Shown piece after piece: positions 26,071-33,247 of a stretch of DNA of 64,000 nucleotides; the stretch's first letter is position 1; every line of letters starts with the position of its first letter. The translations under genes and the position numbers were made by a program. The notes under the pieces are model-generated. The model was not told the DNA's origin and did not search any database. It saw only the letters and a program-made list of their open reading frames with translations. The stretch is taken from NCBI RefSeq assembly GCF_010730575.1, contig NZ_AP022614.1:1364001-1428000 (forward strand), read 5' to 3'. Origin of the DNA: Mycobacterium parmense (GTDB lineage: Bacteria > Actinomycetota > Actinomycetes > Mycobacteriales > Mycobacteriaceae).

Positions 26071-26103
26071 CATTCGAGTTGCGCCAGAACCATAACTCGA
26101 ATG
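26071..26103. promoter_or_regulatory. Inverted repeat in the LLM gene promoter
   Basis: CATTCGAGTT (26071-26080) is perfectly complementary to AACTCGAATG (26094-26103), separated by 13 bases. It starts 14 bases upstream of the LLM start codon on the minus strand. It could be a repressor site or an mRNA leader hairpin. Confidence 0.5.
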
Positions 26104-26144
26104 AGGCGCACCGCCCCAGGGCGGGCGACGGGCGGCAGGTTTTC

Positions 26145-26180
26145 AGCCGGTGGGGCCGGGTGATCCCGGCCCCACCGGCT
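26145..26180. terminator. 16-bp perfect GC-rich hairpin downstream of the Gly-rich protein gene
   Basis: Arms 26145-26160 and 26165-26180 pair perfectly around a TGAT loop. It lies 40 bases past the stop of the minus-strand Gly-rich gene (26220) and before the LLM promoter. There is no U-run, as is common for mycobacterial terminators. The same hairpin would form in either direction. Confidence 0.6.
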
Positions 26181-26219
26181 CTAGGGAGCAAGTCTTGTGC
26201 CGCGCGGGCGGGTGCGGGC

Positions 26220-26615
26220 TCAGTACCCGCCGCACAGGTTGCCGACGCATCCGCCGCCGCCACCTGGGCCGCCGCCGCCACCGCCGACGCCGGGAATGCT
26301 GCCGCCGCCGCCACCGGGTCCGCCGCCTCCGGTGGGCCCGCCGGGAACGCTGCCGCCGCCACCGCCGGGTCCGCCCCCTCCGGTGGGCCCGCCCGGGACG
26401 CTTCCGCCGCCACCGCCCGGACCGCCGCCACCGTTCGCGCCGCCCGGGCCGCCGCCGCCGGGCGTCGTCGCGGGCGCCACGCTGGACGGCGGAGTCGTGG
26501 TGGTGGGCGTCGTGGTGCTGCTGGGCCCCTTGCTGCCGCCGCCACACCCGACGGCCAACACGAGCATGGCCGCACCGCCGAAGGTCGCGACCGTAACCCT
26601 GGTCCCGTGCCTCAT
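26220..26615 (-). CDS. Secreted Gly/Pro-rich protein, possible lipoprotein
   Basis: 131 residues. The N-terminus MRHGTRVTVATFGGAAMLVLAVGC is a signal peptide with a lipobox-like LAVGC, so lipidation at Cys24 is possible. The mature part has a Thr/Pro/Ser linker, then about three copies of a 17-residue Gly-rich repeat (GGGGPGGGGGSVPGGPT), and ends in GCVGNLCGGY. Its signal region (ATFGGAAxLVxAVG) is shared with the small secreted protein at 26770-26979, and the C-terminal Cys pair recalls that family. The function is unknown. Confidence 0.65.
   Translation of the reverse strand: MRHGTRVTVATFGGAAMLVLAVGCGGGSKGPSSTTTPTTTTPPSSVAPATTPGGGGPGGANGGGGPGGGGGSVPGGPTGGGGPGGGGGSVPGGPTGGGGPGGGGGSIPGVGGGGGGPGGGGGCVGNLCGGY
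26284..26440. repeat. 51-bp tandem repeats coding for the Gly-rich domain
   Basis: About three copies of a 51-base unit encode the GGGGPGGGGGSVPGGPT segments of the secreted Gly-rich protein. They differ at only a few bases, so the copy number is likely to vary between strains. Confidence 0.6.
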
Positions 26616-26707
26616 CGCACACCCCACTTCCCGCTCGCAGTCCACGTCTTCGTACCCCGTGGCGGCGGCGCGCAAACTCCGGCGGGACGACGTTTCGACC
26701 GAAATGC

Positions 26708-26740
26708 CGATGGCCCGTTCCTGCACGGAACGGGCCATCG
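26708..26740. terminator. 14-bp perfect hairpin between two secreted-protein genes
   Basis: CGATGGCCCGTTCC (26708-26721) pairs fully with GGAACGGGCCATCG (26727-26740) around a 5-base loop. It lies 30 bases past the stop of the small secreted-protein gene (minus strand, ends 26770) and before the Gly-rich gene start (26615). It is probably a transcription terminator separating them; no U-run follows. Confidence 0.6.
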
Positions 26741-26769
26741 TTTCGGCGGCGCGGTGCGCCGCTCGGGAC

Positions 26770-26979
26770 TCAGCAGTTCTCGCCGGAAATGCAGCCGGTG
26801 AGGGTTGCGTGGGTCACGCCGGAACCGGGTGTAGTTGTGAGGACGCTGGGCGACGAGTGCGTCGCCGGAGACGGCGTGCTCCCGTCCGTGTTGACACCCA
26901 CCGGCCCGAAGCCGACCGCCCAGACCAGGGCCGCCGCACCGCCGAACGTCGCCAGTGCCGCCTTGATGTGCGTATTCAT
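26770..26979 (-). CDS. Small secreted protein with C-terminal Cys pair (copy A)
   Basis: 69 residues. A signal peptide (MNTHIKAALATFGGAAALVWAVGF) is followed by a short Ser/Thr/Pro/Gly spacer and a conserved tail, THATLTGCISGENC, ending in Cys. A strong GGAGAGGAG ribosome-binding site lies 6 bases before ATG 26979. The gene at 32784-32990 has the same architecture and tail (HATLTTCVSGLDPC), and both share a 13-base element about 62 bases upstream. This supports a real gene family despite its small size. The role is unknown; an exported peptide with one disulfide is a reasonable guess. Confidence 0.7.
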   Translation of the reverse strand: MNTHIKAALATFGGAAALVWAVGFGPVGVNTDGSTPSPATHSSPSVLTTTPGSGVTHATLTGCISGENC

Positions 26980-27040
26980 CAGCTTCTCCTCTCCGCAAAC
27001 GCAATTATTACGGCAGTGTTTCTACCGTTAAAACTAACGC

Positions 27041-27053
27041 TACACCTATGCAA
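27041..27053 (-). promoter_or_regulatory. Shared 13-nt promoter element of small secreted-protein copy A
   Basis: On the minus strand this reads TTGCATAGGTGTA. The identical 13-mer occurs at 33051-33063, the same distance (61-62 bases) upstream of the paralogous gene. TTGCAT could serve as a -35 element, with TAACGG about 17 bases further as -10, but the extra conservation of AGGTGTA suggests a regulator or special sigma-factor site. Confidence 0.6.
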
Positions 27054-27759
27054 TTGTTGCAACCAGGCACACTTCGATAACGAATGCCTGTGAGAGCGCT
27101 GCTATCAGCACTGTCGCGAACCGCCAACAGCCGCGAACCCACCTTGCTCGCCCAAAGACCGCTCGCGGATATCTTCGATGCACCCGCGCGGGCATAATCC
27201 AGAAGGTGTGACGTGCCAGTGGCATGCCGGGGCAGCAGCTGTGGCCGATGCCGTCAGCGAGGAAGGAGGGAATCGCGATGACTGCGGCCGTCGTCCCATC
27301 GGCGCCATCGAGCGGTACGGGCTGTGCCTGCCAGGATCCCGCTCTCGCCCCGTCGGAATGCCGCCCGGTGGATCAGACGGCGCCAAGCCCCAGCGGACGG
27401 GTGCCACACGACTCGGCCGCTCTGCTCCGCCCGCGCGACGGCTGATGAGTCGTGAGTCAGCTGCTGCGCCGCTTCCTTGCGTGGCCGGCCCTCGCCGCAA
27501 TCGGCCATGAGCGGGCTTCGGTAAACCATCGGGAGACAAGGGCTTTGCGTAGGCGAGTACCCGTGATGCGCGGTCGGGCGAACGGGTTCGGCCTTTTTGA
27601 TCCCGGCGCGGAAGGCCCCGCCCGCGGACCAGACAGTGAACGCCCTTGTCCTGTGATGCCTGCCCGGCCATTTCGGTTCGTTGCGGCAACGGAGGGCGTC
27701 GGTCGGCTTCGTTGTGGCGCCCCGGCCGGACGGATGGCCTACCGATCATCGGTTCATCG
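27054..27759. other. Non-coding or poorly coding stretch before the MFS gene
   Basis: About 700 bases without a convincing conserved gene. The frames that are open lack a family match and show no consistent codon bias. The only part worth noting is a 55-codon ORF at 27278-27445 with a good ribosome-binding site (listed separately). The first 60 bases are AT-rich. The stretch belongs to an accessory region and may contain decayed sequence. Confidence 0.5.
27278..27445 (+). CDS. Possible 55-residue Cys-containing protein
   Basis: The ORF starts with ATG 27278, 7 bases after GGAAGGAGGG, one of the best ribosome-binding sites nearby. The product is Pro/Ala/Ser-rich with CAC and a third Cys in a 13-residue stretch (GCACQDPALAPSEC), then an unstructured tail. 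Third codon positions lean to G/C. No family is recognised, and it may be chance. A CATAAT-like -10 sequence lies about 85 bases upstream. Confidence 0.3.
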   Translation: MTAAVVPSAPSSGTGCACQDPALAPSECRPVDQTAPSPSGRVPHDSAALLRPRDG

Positions 27760-29370
27760 ATGAGTCTGGGTCAGGAGCGTGGCGACGCCGGGCAGCGATC
27801 AGCCTGGGCGCCGTTACGCAGCCCCGTGTACCGCGCCCTGTTTATCGCGCAGTTGGCCTCCAATATCGGCACGTGGATGCAAACGGTAGCGGCGCAATGG
27901 TTTCTGGTGGAAAAGCACAGCAGCGATGTCATCGTGGCACTGGTCCAGACGGCGACCCTTGGGCCGACGCTGATTTTGGCTTTATTCGCCGGCGTGCTCG
28001 CCGACCTGTTCGACCGGCGGCGGTTGCTGATTGTTCTTCAGTCATATGCGGTGCTGGTGGCGCTGGCTCTGGCCGCGCTGACATACCTCGGCCGGCTCAG
28101 CCCGACCTCGTTGTTGTGGTTTACCGTGGCCATCGGTTGCTCGGCGGCACTGACGGGTCCGGCCTGGCAGGCGATCCAGCCCGAGGTTGTCCCGCGTGAG
28201 CAGATACCGGCTGCCTCGACTTTGGGCAGCGTCGCGGGAAATGCCGCCCGAGCGATCGGGCCGGCAATCGGCGGTGTTGTGGTCGCATTATCCGGACCGG
28301 CGGCGGCGTTCGCGATCAACGCAGTGTCGTTTGCGGGAGTGATTGTCGCCCTGGTTTCATGGAAACGACCCAAGCAATTCACGGCGATCGAGCGAGAGCC
28401 ATTCGGCCACGCCATCCTCACGGGACTGCTCTATGTCAATAACAGTCCCATCTTTCGCCGGATCCTTTTGCGCGCAGTCCTCTTCCTGTTTCCGGCGTCG
28501 GCCGTGCTGGCACTGCTGCCCGTGGCTGCCGCCCGCCGTTGGCACCTGGGGGCCAGCGGCTATGGTGTCGCGCTGGCGGCTATCGGTTTTGGTGCCGTCC
28601 TCTCCGTCGTGTTTGCCGCAGCGTTGCATCGGAGGGTGTCCGACAACGTGTTGCTCACGGGGTCTGCCGCTGTGTACGGTTTTGCGCCGCTGGCGATGGC
28701 CTGGCTGCCATTCGCTGCGGCGGTGCCGATCTTGGTGTTGTCGGGGATGTCGTGGCTGATCACGTTGACGACGTTGAACGCCGCGGCGCAACTCTCGTTG
28801 CCGCGGTGGGTGCGTGCCCGTGGGTTGTCGGCCTACCTGCTGGCCGCGACGGGAGCTCAGGCAATCGGCTCCTACGTCTGGGGTGCCATCGCGACGCGGG
28901 CGGGACTCGACGTCGCGTTGCTTGGCTCCGCGGTGGTGCTGGGGGCTGTTGCGCTCAGCGTCGCCGTCCTTCCGTTGCGGCCGTGCACCGGGACGCTGAG
29001 CGTCGACATCTCCACTGCCTGGCCCTCACCGACGCTTGTGTTCGAACCGTGTCCCGACGATGGCCCGGTGTTGGTAACCGTCCGCTACCAAGTTCCAGCC
29101 GAGAACCTTCATGACTTCATCAAGGCGATGACGGCGGTGAGGCAGTCACGGCTGCGAACCGGTGGACACAGTTGGCGGCTGTATCACAGTGCCGGACAAC
29201 CGGATACATTCCTCGAGAGATTCACCGTGGGGTCCTGGACCGAATTTGAGCGTCAGCGCACCGAGCGCTGGTTGGAATACGATACTGACGGCGTCAAAAA
29301 AGCGATCGGCTTCACCGTCGACCGCGACCGAATGTACGAGTACTTCCTTGCTCTGCGCATAAACCGATAG
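27760..29370 (+). CDS. MFS transporter (MFS_3/EntS-like) with extra C-terminal domain
   Basis: 536 residues. The first about 410 form a 12-helix major facilitator: FIAQLASNIGTWMQTVAAQWFL, then LFAGVLADLFDRRRLLI (the loop 2-3 motif), and FGAVLSVVFAAALHRRV. This matches the MFS_3 (EntS-like) group. Residues about 440-536 are soluble: VLVTVRYQVPAENLHDFIKAM then SWRLYHSAGQPDTFLERFTVGSWTEFERQRTER, reminiscent of a ferredoxin-like/ABM dimer fold. Export of a small molecule is the likely role. ATG 27760 has no strong ribosome-binding site. Codon use is visibly less GC-rich at third positions than in the core genes, which suggests transfer. Confidence 0.82.
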   Translation: MSLGQERGDAGQRSAWAPLRSPVYRALFIAQLASNIGTWMQTVAAQWFLVEKHSSDVIVALVQTATLGPTLILALFAGVLADLFDRRRLLIVLQSYAVLVALALAALTYLGRLSPTSLLWFTVAIGCSAALTGPAWQAIQPEVVPREQIPAASTLGSVAGNAARAIGPAIGGVVVALSGPAAAFAINAVSFAGVIVALVSWKRPKQFTAIEREPFGHAILTGLLYVNNSPIFRRILLRAVLFLFPASAVLALLPVAAARRWHLGASGYGVALAAIGFGAVLSVVFAAALHRRVSDNVLLTGSAAVYGFAPLAMAWLPFAAAVPILVLSGMSWLITLTTLNAAAQLSLPRWVRARGLSAYLLAATGAQAIGSYVWGAIATRAGLDVALLGSAVVLGAVALSVAVLPLRPCTGTLSVDISTAWPSPTLVFEPCPDDGPVLVTVRYQVPAENLHDFIKAMTAVRQSRLRTGGHSWRLYHSAGQPDTFLERFTVGSWTEFERQRTERWLEYDTDGVKKAIGFTVDRDRMYEYFLALRINR

Positions 29371-29413
29371 CGGGGATCGTGGGCGTCCAAGCCGGTGCCG
29401 AGGAGGTCAATGC

Positions 29414-30091
29414 TCACCGTCGTTCCTTCTTCGGGCGTGGGCCGCCTTGGTGGGAGCGCCCAGTTATCGGTGGAGTCGATAGTTCGTTGCTCTGGAGTGC
29501 TGTGGTGAGCAGTGCCGTGACCGCGGCGCGAGCCTCCGCCGCGATGGACGGGTCGTGATCCATCTGCGCGCTGAGGATGGCGCCGTCGTAGACGAGGTGC
29601 AGTTGGCGTCCCAGTGTCCGGGAATCGGCGGCACCGGTGTCTGCGGCGAGGCTGGTGAACAGTTCCCGTAGCTCGGCGCGGTAGGCGTCGACGGCGTGTT
29701 CGATCATTCCGCCGGGCGGCGCCTCGGCGCTAGCCGAGATGAACGCGCAACCACGGAAGGTGGGCTGGGCGAGGATTTCGGCTTGGGCGTCGAAGACCGC
29801 ATACACCCGCGCCACCGGGTCACTGTGCTGTTGCACCGCGGCCCGCAGACGGGCGAGGGTGCGCGCGTGCCGTCCATCGAGATAGGCCTGCACCAATTCG
29901 TCCTTGCTGCCGAACGCGTTGTACAGCGACGCCTTGGCCACTCCAGCGTGTTCGATAACACGGTCGATGCCCACGGTATGGACGCCTTCGTCATAAAACA
30001 ATTCGTCGGCGGCATCGAGCAGCCGTTGGCGAGCCGAGCGCCTCGGCGCTGGCGCACTCGTGCCGGTGGTCGGCCGTGTCGCGTTGACCAT
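29414..30091 (-). CDS. TetR family transcriptional regulator
   Basis: 225 residues. The HTH is LLDAADELFYDEGVHTVGIDRVIEHAGVAKASLYNAFGSKDELVQAYLDGR. The C-terminal domain contains GCAFISASAEAPPGG, a frequent feature of TetR_C_16/AcrR-like regulators. Its ATG overlaps the stop of the Ddn-like gene by one base (TGATG), so it is the last gene of the SDR-Ddn-TetR operon. It probably represses that operon through the palindrome at 31326-31341. The C-terminal tail (RPKKERR) is basic. Confidence 0.9.
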   Translation of the reverse strand: MVNATRPTTGTSAPAPRRSARQRLLDAADELFYDEGVHTVGIDRVIEHAGVAKASLYNAFGSKDELVQAYLDGRHARTLARLRAAVQQHSDPVARVYAVFDAQAEILAQPTFRGCAFISASAEAPPGGMIEHAVDAYRAELRELFTSLAADTGAADSRTLGRQLHLVYDGAILSAQMDHDPSIAAEARAAVTALLTTALQSNELSTPPITGRSHQGGPRPKKERR

Positions 30092-30570
30092 CAGCTCTCC
30101 CCGGCCACTTGGTCGACATCCGTTGCGCTGTCGGACTGTTCGACCGGTTCGAGCAGCATGACCGGAATGTCGCGATCGCCGGCCTTGGCGCGGTATTCGG
30201 GGAAGTGCGGCCAGAAGCGTTCGGCGACCTCCCACCATTGCGCTTTCTCGGCACCGTGGGCTTCCCGGGCCCGCAGGTGATGCACGGTGGCGCCGTCCTG
30301 CAGCGTCACCCGTGGGTGGGCAATGAGATTGCGGTACCACGCCGGATGAGTGGGGGCGCCGGCGGCCGAGGCGACGGCAACGTAGGTGTCGCCCTGCTTG
30401 ATGCGCATGACCGGATTTTTCCGGACGCTGCCGGTTTTGGCGCCGATGGTGGTCAAGATGACCACCGGTCGGCCCTCCAGGGTGCCGCCCTCGACTCCGC
30501 CGGTGGCTTCGTAGAGCGCGACCTGCTCACGTACGCGATCACTGGGGCTGGGCACATAGCTGCTGGTCAT
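30091..30570 (-). CDS. Ddn-like F420H2-dependent reductase
   Basis: 159 residues. It matches the deazaflavin-dependent nitroreductase/quinone reductase family of actinobacteria: VVILTTIGAKTGSVRKNPVMRI, VAVASAAGAPTHPAWYRNLIAHPRVTLQDG and RAREAHGAEKAQWWEVAERFWPHFPEYRAK. In M. tuberculosis Ddn (Rv3547) reduces quinones and activates nitroimidazole prodrugs with F420H2. The true substrate here is probably a quinone or enone. It is the middle gene of the operon, starting 3 bases after the SDR stop. Confidence 0.9.
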   Translation of the reverse strand: MTSSYVPSPSDRVREQVALYEATGGVEGGTLEGRPVVILTTIGAKTGSVRKNPVMRIKQGDTYVAVASAAGAPTHPAWYRNLIAHPRVTLQDGATVHHLRAREAHGAEKAQWWEVAERFWPHFPEYRAKAGDRDIPVMLLEPVEQSDSATDVDQVAGES

Positions 30571-30573
30571 CTT

Positions 30574-31308
30574 CTACACCGCCGTCCGGCCGCCGTCGAC
30601 GGGGATGACCGCGCCGGTGATGTAGCTGGCCTTGTCGGAGGCGAGGAAGGCAACGACCTCGGAAATCTCCTGCGGTTGCGCGCCCCGATTCAGTAGCGTG
30701 GTGCCGGCCAGATTCTCGATCAGGTCGCGCTTGGACTCGGCTGTGAACACCGGCCCAGGCGCCACCGTGTTCACCCGCACCCCCGAGGGGCTGAACTCGG
30801 CCGCCCACGCCCGTGACATCGCGGTCAGCGCCGCTTTGGTGGCCCCGTAGGCGGCTCCGCCGGCCAAGCCGACGTGCCCGGCCATGCTGTCTATGCTGAC
30901 GATGCTGCCGTGCCCACGCTCGGCCATCCCCGGCGCCAGTGCAGCGACCAGCTGGTAGGCCGCGCGCACGTTGCTGTCGAACAAGTGATCAAAGGTCTCG
31001 ATGTCCAGCTCCGCGCTGGGACCGAACCAAGAGATCCCACCGTTGTTGACCAGCACCTCAACCTCACCAACCTCTGCCGCCAACGCCGTCACCGCGTCGG
31101 CGTCGGCTAAGTCCGCCGCGACGAACCGCGCCCGACCGCCGTTGGCGGCGATCTCATCGACAGTGGCCGCGCCCCGTTCGGCGTCGCGGCCATGCACGAT
31201 CACCTCGAAACCGTCACGCGCCAAGTTCAATGCGACTGCCCGGCCGATGCCCGAGGTCGCCCCGGTCACCAAGGCCACCGGCGGCCGACTGTGCGATTGT
31301 TCCGTCAT
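30574..31308 (-). CDS. Short-chain dehydrogenase/reductase
   Basis: 244 residues. It has VALVTGATSGIGRAVA, the NNGG variant of the NAG motif (LVNNGGISWFG), the catalytic Ser in SIDSMAG, and Y-x-x-x-K in AAYGATKAALTAM. It ends with the usual YITGAVIPVDGGRTAV. It is an NADP-type classical SDR, first gene of the SDR-Ddn-TetR operon. The combination of SDR, F420-type reductase and TetR suggests detoxification of a reactive carbonyl or quinone. Confidence 0.88.
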   Translation of the reverse strand: MTEQSHSRPPVALVTGATSGIGRAVALNLARDGFEVIVHGRDAERGAATVDEIAANGGRARFVAADLADADAVTALAAEVGEVEVLVNNGGISWFGPSAELDIETFDHLFDSNVRAAYQLVAALAPGMAERGHGSIVSIDSMAGHVGLAGGAAYGATKAALTAMSRAWAAEFSPSGVRVNTVAPGPVFTAESKRDLIENLAGTTLLNRGAQPQEISEVVAFLASDKASYITGAVIPVDGGRTAV

Positions 31309-31325
31309 GACGACTCCTGATTGAG

Positions 31326-31341
31326 TAGACCTGTCTGTCTA
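31326..31341. promoter_or_regulatory. TetR-type operator upstream of the SDR-Ddn-TetR operon
   Basis: TAGACctgtctGTCTA has 5-base perfect arms, 18 bases upstream of the SDR start. The TAGAC...GTCTA form resembles operators of NemR-type TetR regulators that sense electrophiles. It is a likely site for the TetR encoded at the end of the operon. Confidence 0.55.
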
Positions 31342-31435
31342 ATTTTGAAGACGCCACTTCAAACAGAGGCCCTCGTCCGATCATTCCCGACACAGCCGAG
31401 ACACGATCTGAGCACGCTCGTTGCTCTAAATGCGA

Positions 31436-31463
31436 GACTCCACGACTCCATGACTCCATGACT
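31436..31463. repeat. Short GACTCCAT tandem repeat
   Basis: Three adjacent copies of an 8-base unit (GACTCCAC, GACTCCAT, GACTCCAT) with a partial fourth, in the gap between the SDR operon promoter and the aldo/keto reductase stop. No function is apparent. Confidence 0.4.
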
Positions 31464-31591
31464 GCGGGCGCTCGCGAAAAGTCAGTCCCCTCGGCGTCAG
31501 GCGAGCGGCACTCTCGTCTGTGGCCGCGATGACGTCGGCGTGCAGCGGGTCGACCGTGTCAGCCCGAGGACGAACGCGACAGTCATTGCCG

Positions 31592-32527
31592 TCACTTGTC
31601 GGAAGGAACCTCAGCGAAGCCCGGTTCCCCGCCGTCCGCAACGGAATTAAACCGGATCCGCGTCTCGAGACGTTCGCTGATTTCCCGGATTGCGCTCTCG
31701 GGCAGGGCGGTGACATCGAAGTTCTCTTTGATGCGTGACGGTGTGACCGACCCGGTGAGCACCGCGGTGCCGCGCTGTATCCCCCAGGCTAAGAGCACTT
31801 GCGCCGGTGTCTTTCCATGACGTGCAGCGATCGAGACGATGAGCGGGTCATCGAGCAGTCGCGGTTCTAATGCGTGGCCCAGCGATGCGAACGCCAACAA
31901 GATGATTCCGTGTGCCTGGCAGAGTTCATGGAGCTCCCATTGCGGGTGATACGGATGCGACTCGACTTCCACGACCGCCGGCTTGATTCGCGCGGTTTCG
32001 ATGATCTCGCGGGTGCGTTCGACGCCGATATCGGACAGGCCTATTGCCCGTGCAAGTCCGTCGTCCACGAGGCGCTCCATCGCCTGCCACGTCTGCGCTA
32101 ACGTGACCTGTTCGTCGTAGATCACCTGACCGTTGTCATCCCTGGGATCTTGGTCGTCGCCAGGACGGAAGGCGAACGGGGTGTGCACCAGGTACAGATC
32201 GACGGTCTCGAGGCCGAGCCTGTCCAGGCTGGCTTGCAACGCGGGTTTGACTCGTCGCGGTCGATGGTTGTTGTTCCACAGCTTGGTGGTCACGAATAAG
32301 TCCTCGCGCCGCACCGTCCCGGCGGCGAATAGATCTTTGAGCGCCGCGCCGACCTCCGCTTCGTTGCGGTACCGCTCCGCGGCGTCGAGGTGACGGAAAC
32401 CTACCTCGACAGCTGTCGTCACCGCGCTGCGCGTCTTCGTGCGATCGGAAAGCGATGTCCCGAACCCCAGCGCCGGGATCTCACTGACACCGTTGTTCAG
32501 GGCGAACTTGTGGTGGTTGAGTTTCAC
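31592..32527 (-). CDS. Aldo/keto reductase
   Basis: 311 residues. The AKR tetrad is visible: D48 and Y53 in HLDAAERYRNE, K82 in TTKLWN and H115 in LVHTPF. The NADPH-binding C-terminal GSVTPSRIKENFDV is also present. The enzyme reduces aldehydes or ketones with NADPH. It is probably monocistronic; its start lies about 260 bases from the stop of small secreted-protein copy B. Codon use resembles the neighbouring accessory genes (many A/T third positions). Confidence 0.9.
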   Translation of the reverse strand: MKLNHHKFALNNGVSEIPALGFGTSLSDRTKTRSAVTTAVEVGFRHLDAAERYRNEAEVGAALKDLFAAGTVRREDLFVTTKLWNNNHRPRRVKPALQASLDRLGLETVDLYLVHTPFAFRPGDDQDPRDDNGQVIYDEQVTLAQTWQAMERLVDDGLARAIGLSDIGVERTREIIETARIKPAVVEVESHPYHPQWELHELCQAHGIILLAFASLGHALEPRLLDDPLIVSIAARHGKTPAQVLLAWGIQRGTAVLTGSVTPSRIKENFDVTALPESAIREISERLETRIRFNSVADGGEPGFAEVPSDK

Positions 32528-32783
32528 GGAATGCCAACACTTTTCGCCTTATCCATCCCCAGCGTCGGCGGGCATAGATGGCGTCCGCGGGCCTCCCATC
32601 CACGCCCATACGTGGAAACCCAGAGCATCTCAAGATCGTACGACCAGCCGCGTCGCTCGGATAGGTGCGGACCAGGATTTAACTAGCGTGACTTGCGCGG
32701 ACAGGTCGCTGGCGGCCTGTGCACGCTCAGGCCGCATCGCCTACTACTCAGGAGGCTCGGCCGCGACCGTCGTTCGACACGCT

Positions 32784-32990
32784 CTAGCAGGGGTCGAGAC
32801 CGGAGACACAGGTGGTGAGGGTCGCGTGCTGCGGCGCGGACGGCGCGTGCGCGGCGCTCGACGAGGGTGGCGGCGTCACTGCCGAACCGCCGCCGACCTG
32901 ACCGGCGCCAACCCCACTGAACCCGGCGCTCAGGACCAAGGCGGTGACCGCGCCGGCGGTAACACGTGCGACCTTTGCGGATGTCTTCAT
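32784..32990 (-). CDS. Small secreted protein with C-terminal Cys pair (copy B)
   Basis: 68 residues: signal peptide (MKTSAKVARVTAGAVTALVLSAGF), a Ser/Ala/Pro spacer, and a conserved tail QHATLTTCVSGLDPC ending in Cys. It is paralogous to 26770-26979 (HATLTGCISGENC) and shares the same upstream 13-mer. A GGGGA ribosome-binding site precedes ATG 32990. Both copies are on the minus strand and flank the block of transporter, reductase and regulator genes. The function is unknown; the conserved tail suggests the active part is at the C-terminus. Confidence 0.7.
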   Translation of the reverse strand: MKTSAKVARVTAGAVTALVLSAGFSGVGAGQVGGGSAVTPPPSSSAAHAPSAPQHATLTTCVSGLDPC

Positions 32991-33050
32991 GGGATATCCC
33001 CGTTCCGGAATGTGCTACTTCCAATAGATTTCGTCTGTACGACCCAAGCA

Positions 33051-33063
33051 TACACCTATGCAA
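33051..33063 (-). promoter_or_regulatory. Shared 13-nt promoter element of small secreted-protein copy B
   Basis: On the minus strand this reads TTGCATAGGTGTA, identical to the element at 27041-27053 and at the same offset from the gene start. TACAGA 18 bases downstream could be the -10 element. The flanking bases differ between copies, so the 13-mer stands out as selectively kept. Confidence 0.6.
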
Positions 33064-33247
33064 CTATCGCCATCGGAATGCTTTGTACGCGTGTTCAGCG
33101 CGATTGTCGCCGGGGTCGTGTTGCTCGAATCGTGACCTGTGCGGAGGGGCCCGCACGCGACATACGGCATCCCACGCCGGCGGTTCGCGTGTCGGCGTCG
33201 GGTCAGTCACGCCCGCCGGACATGGCGTGCGACGGGCGGAGCGCCGC

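Noticed and set aside
27446..27763. ORF starting near 27452 (SQLLRRFLAWPALAAIG)
   Set aside because: It begins with GTG without a clear ribosome-binding site, later becomes Arg/Pro-rich and overlaps the MFS start; no domain.
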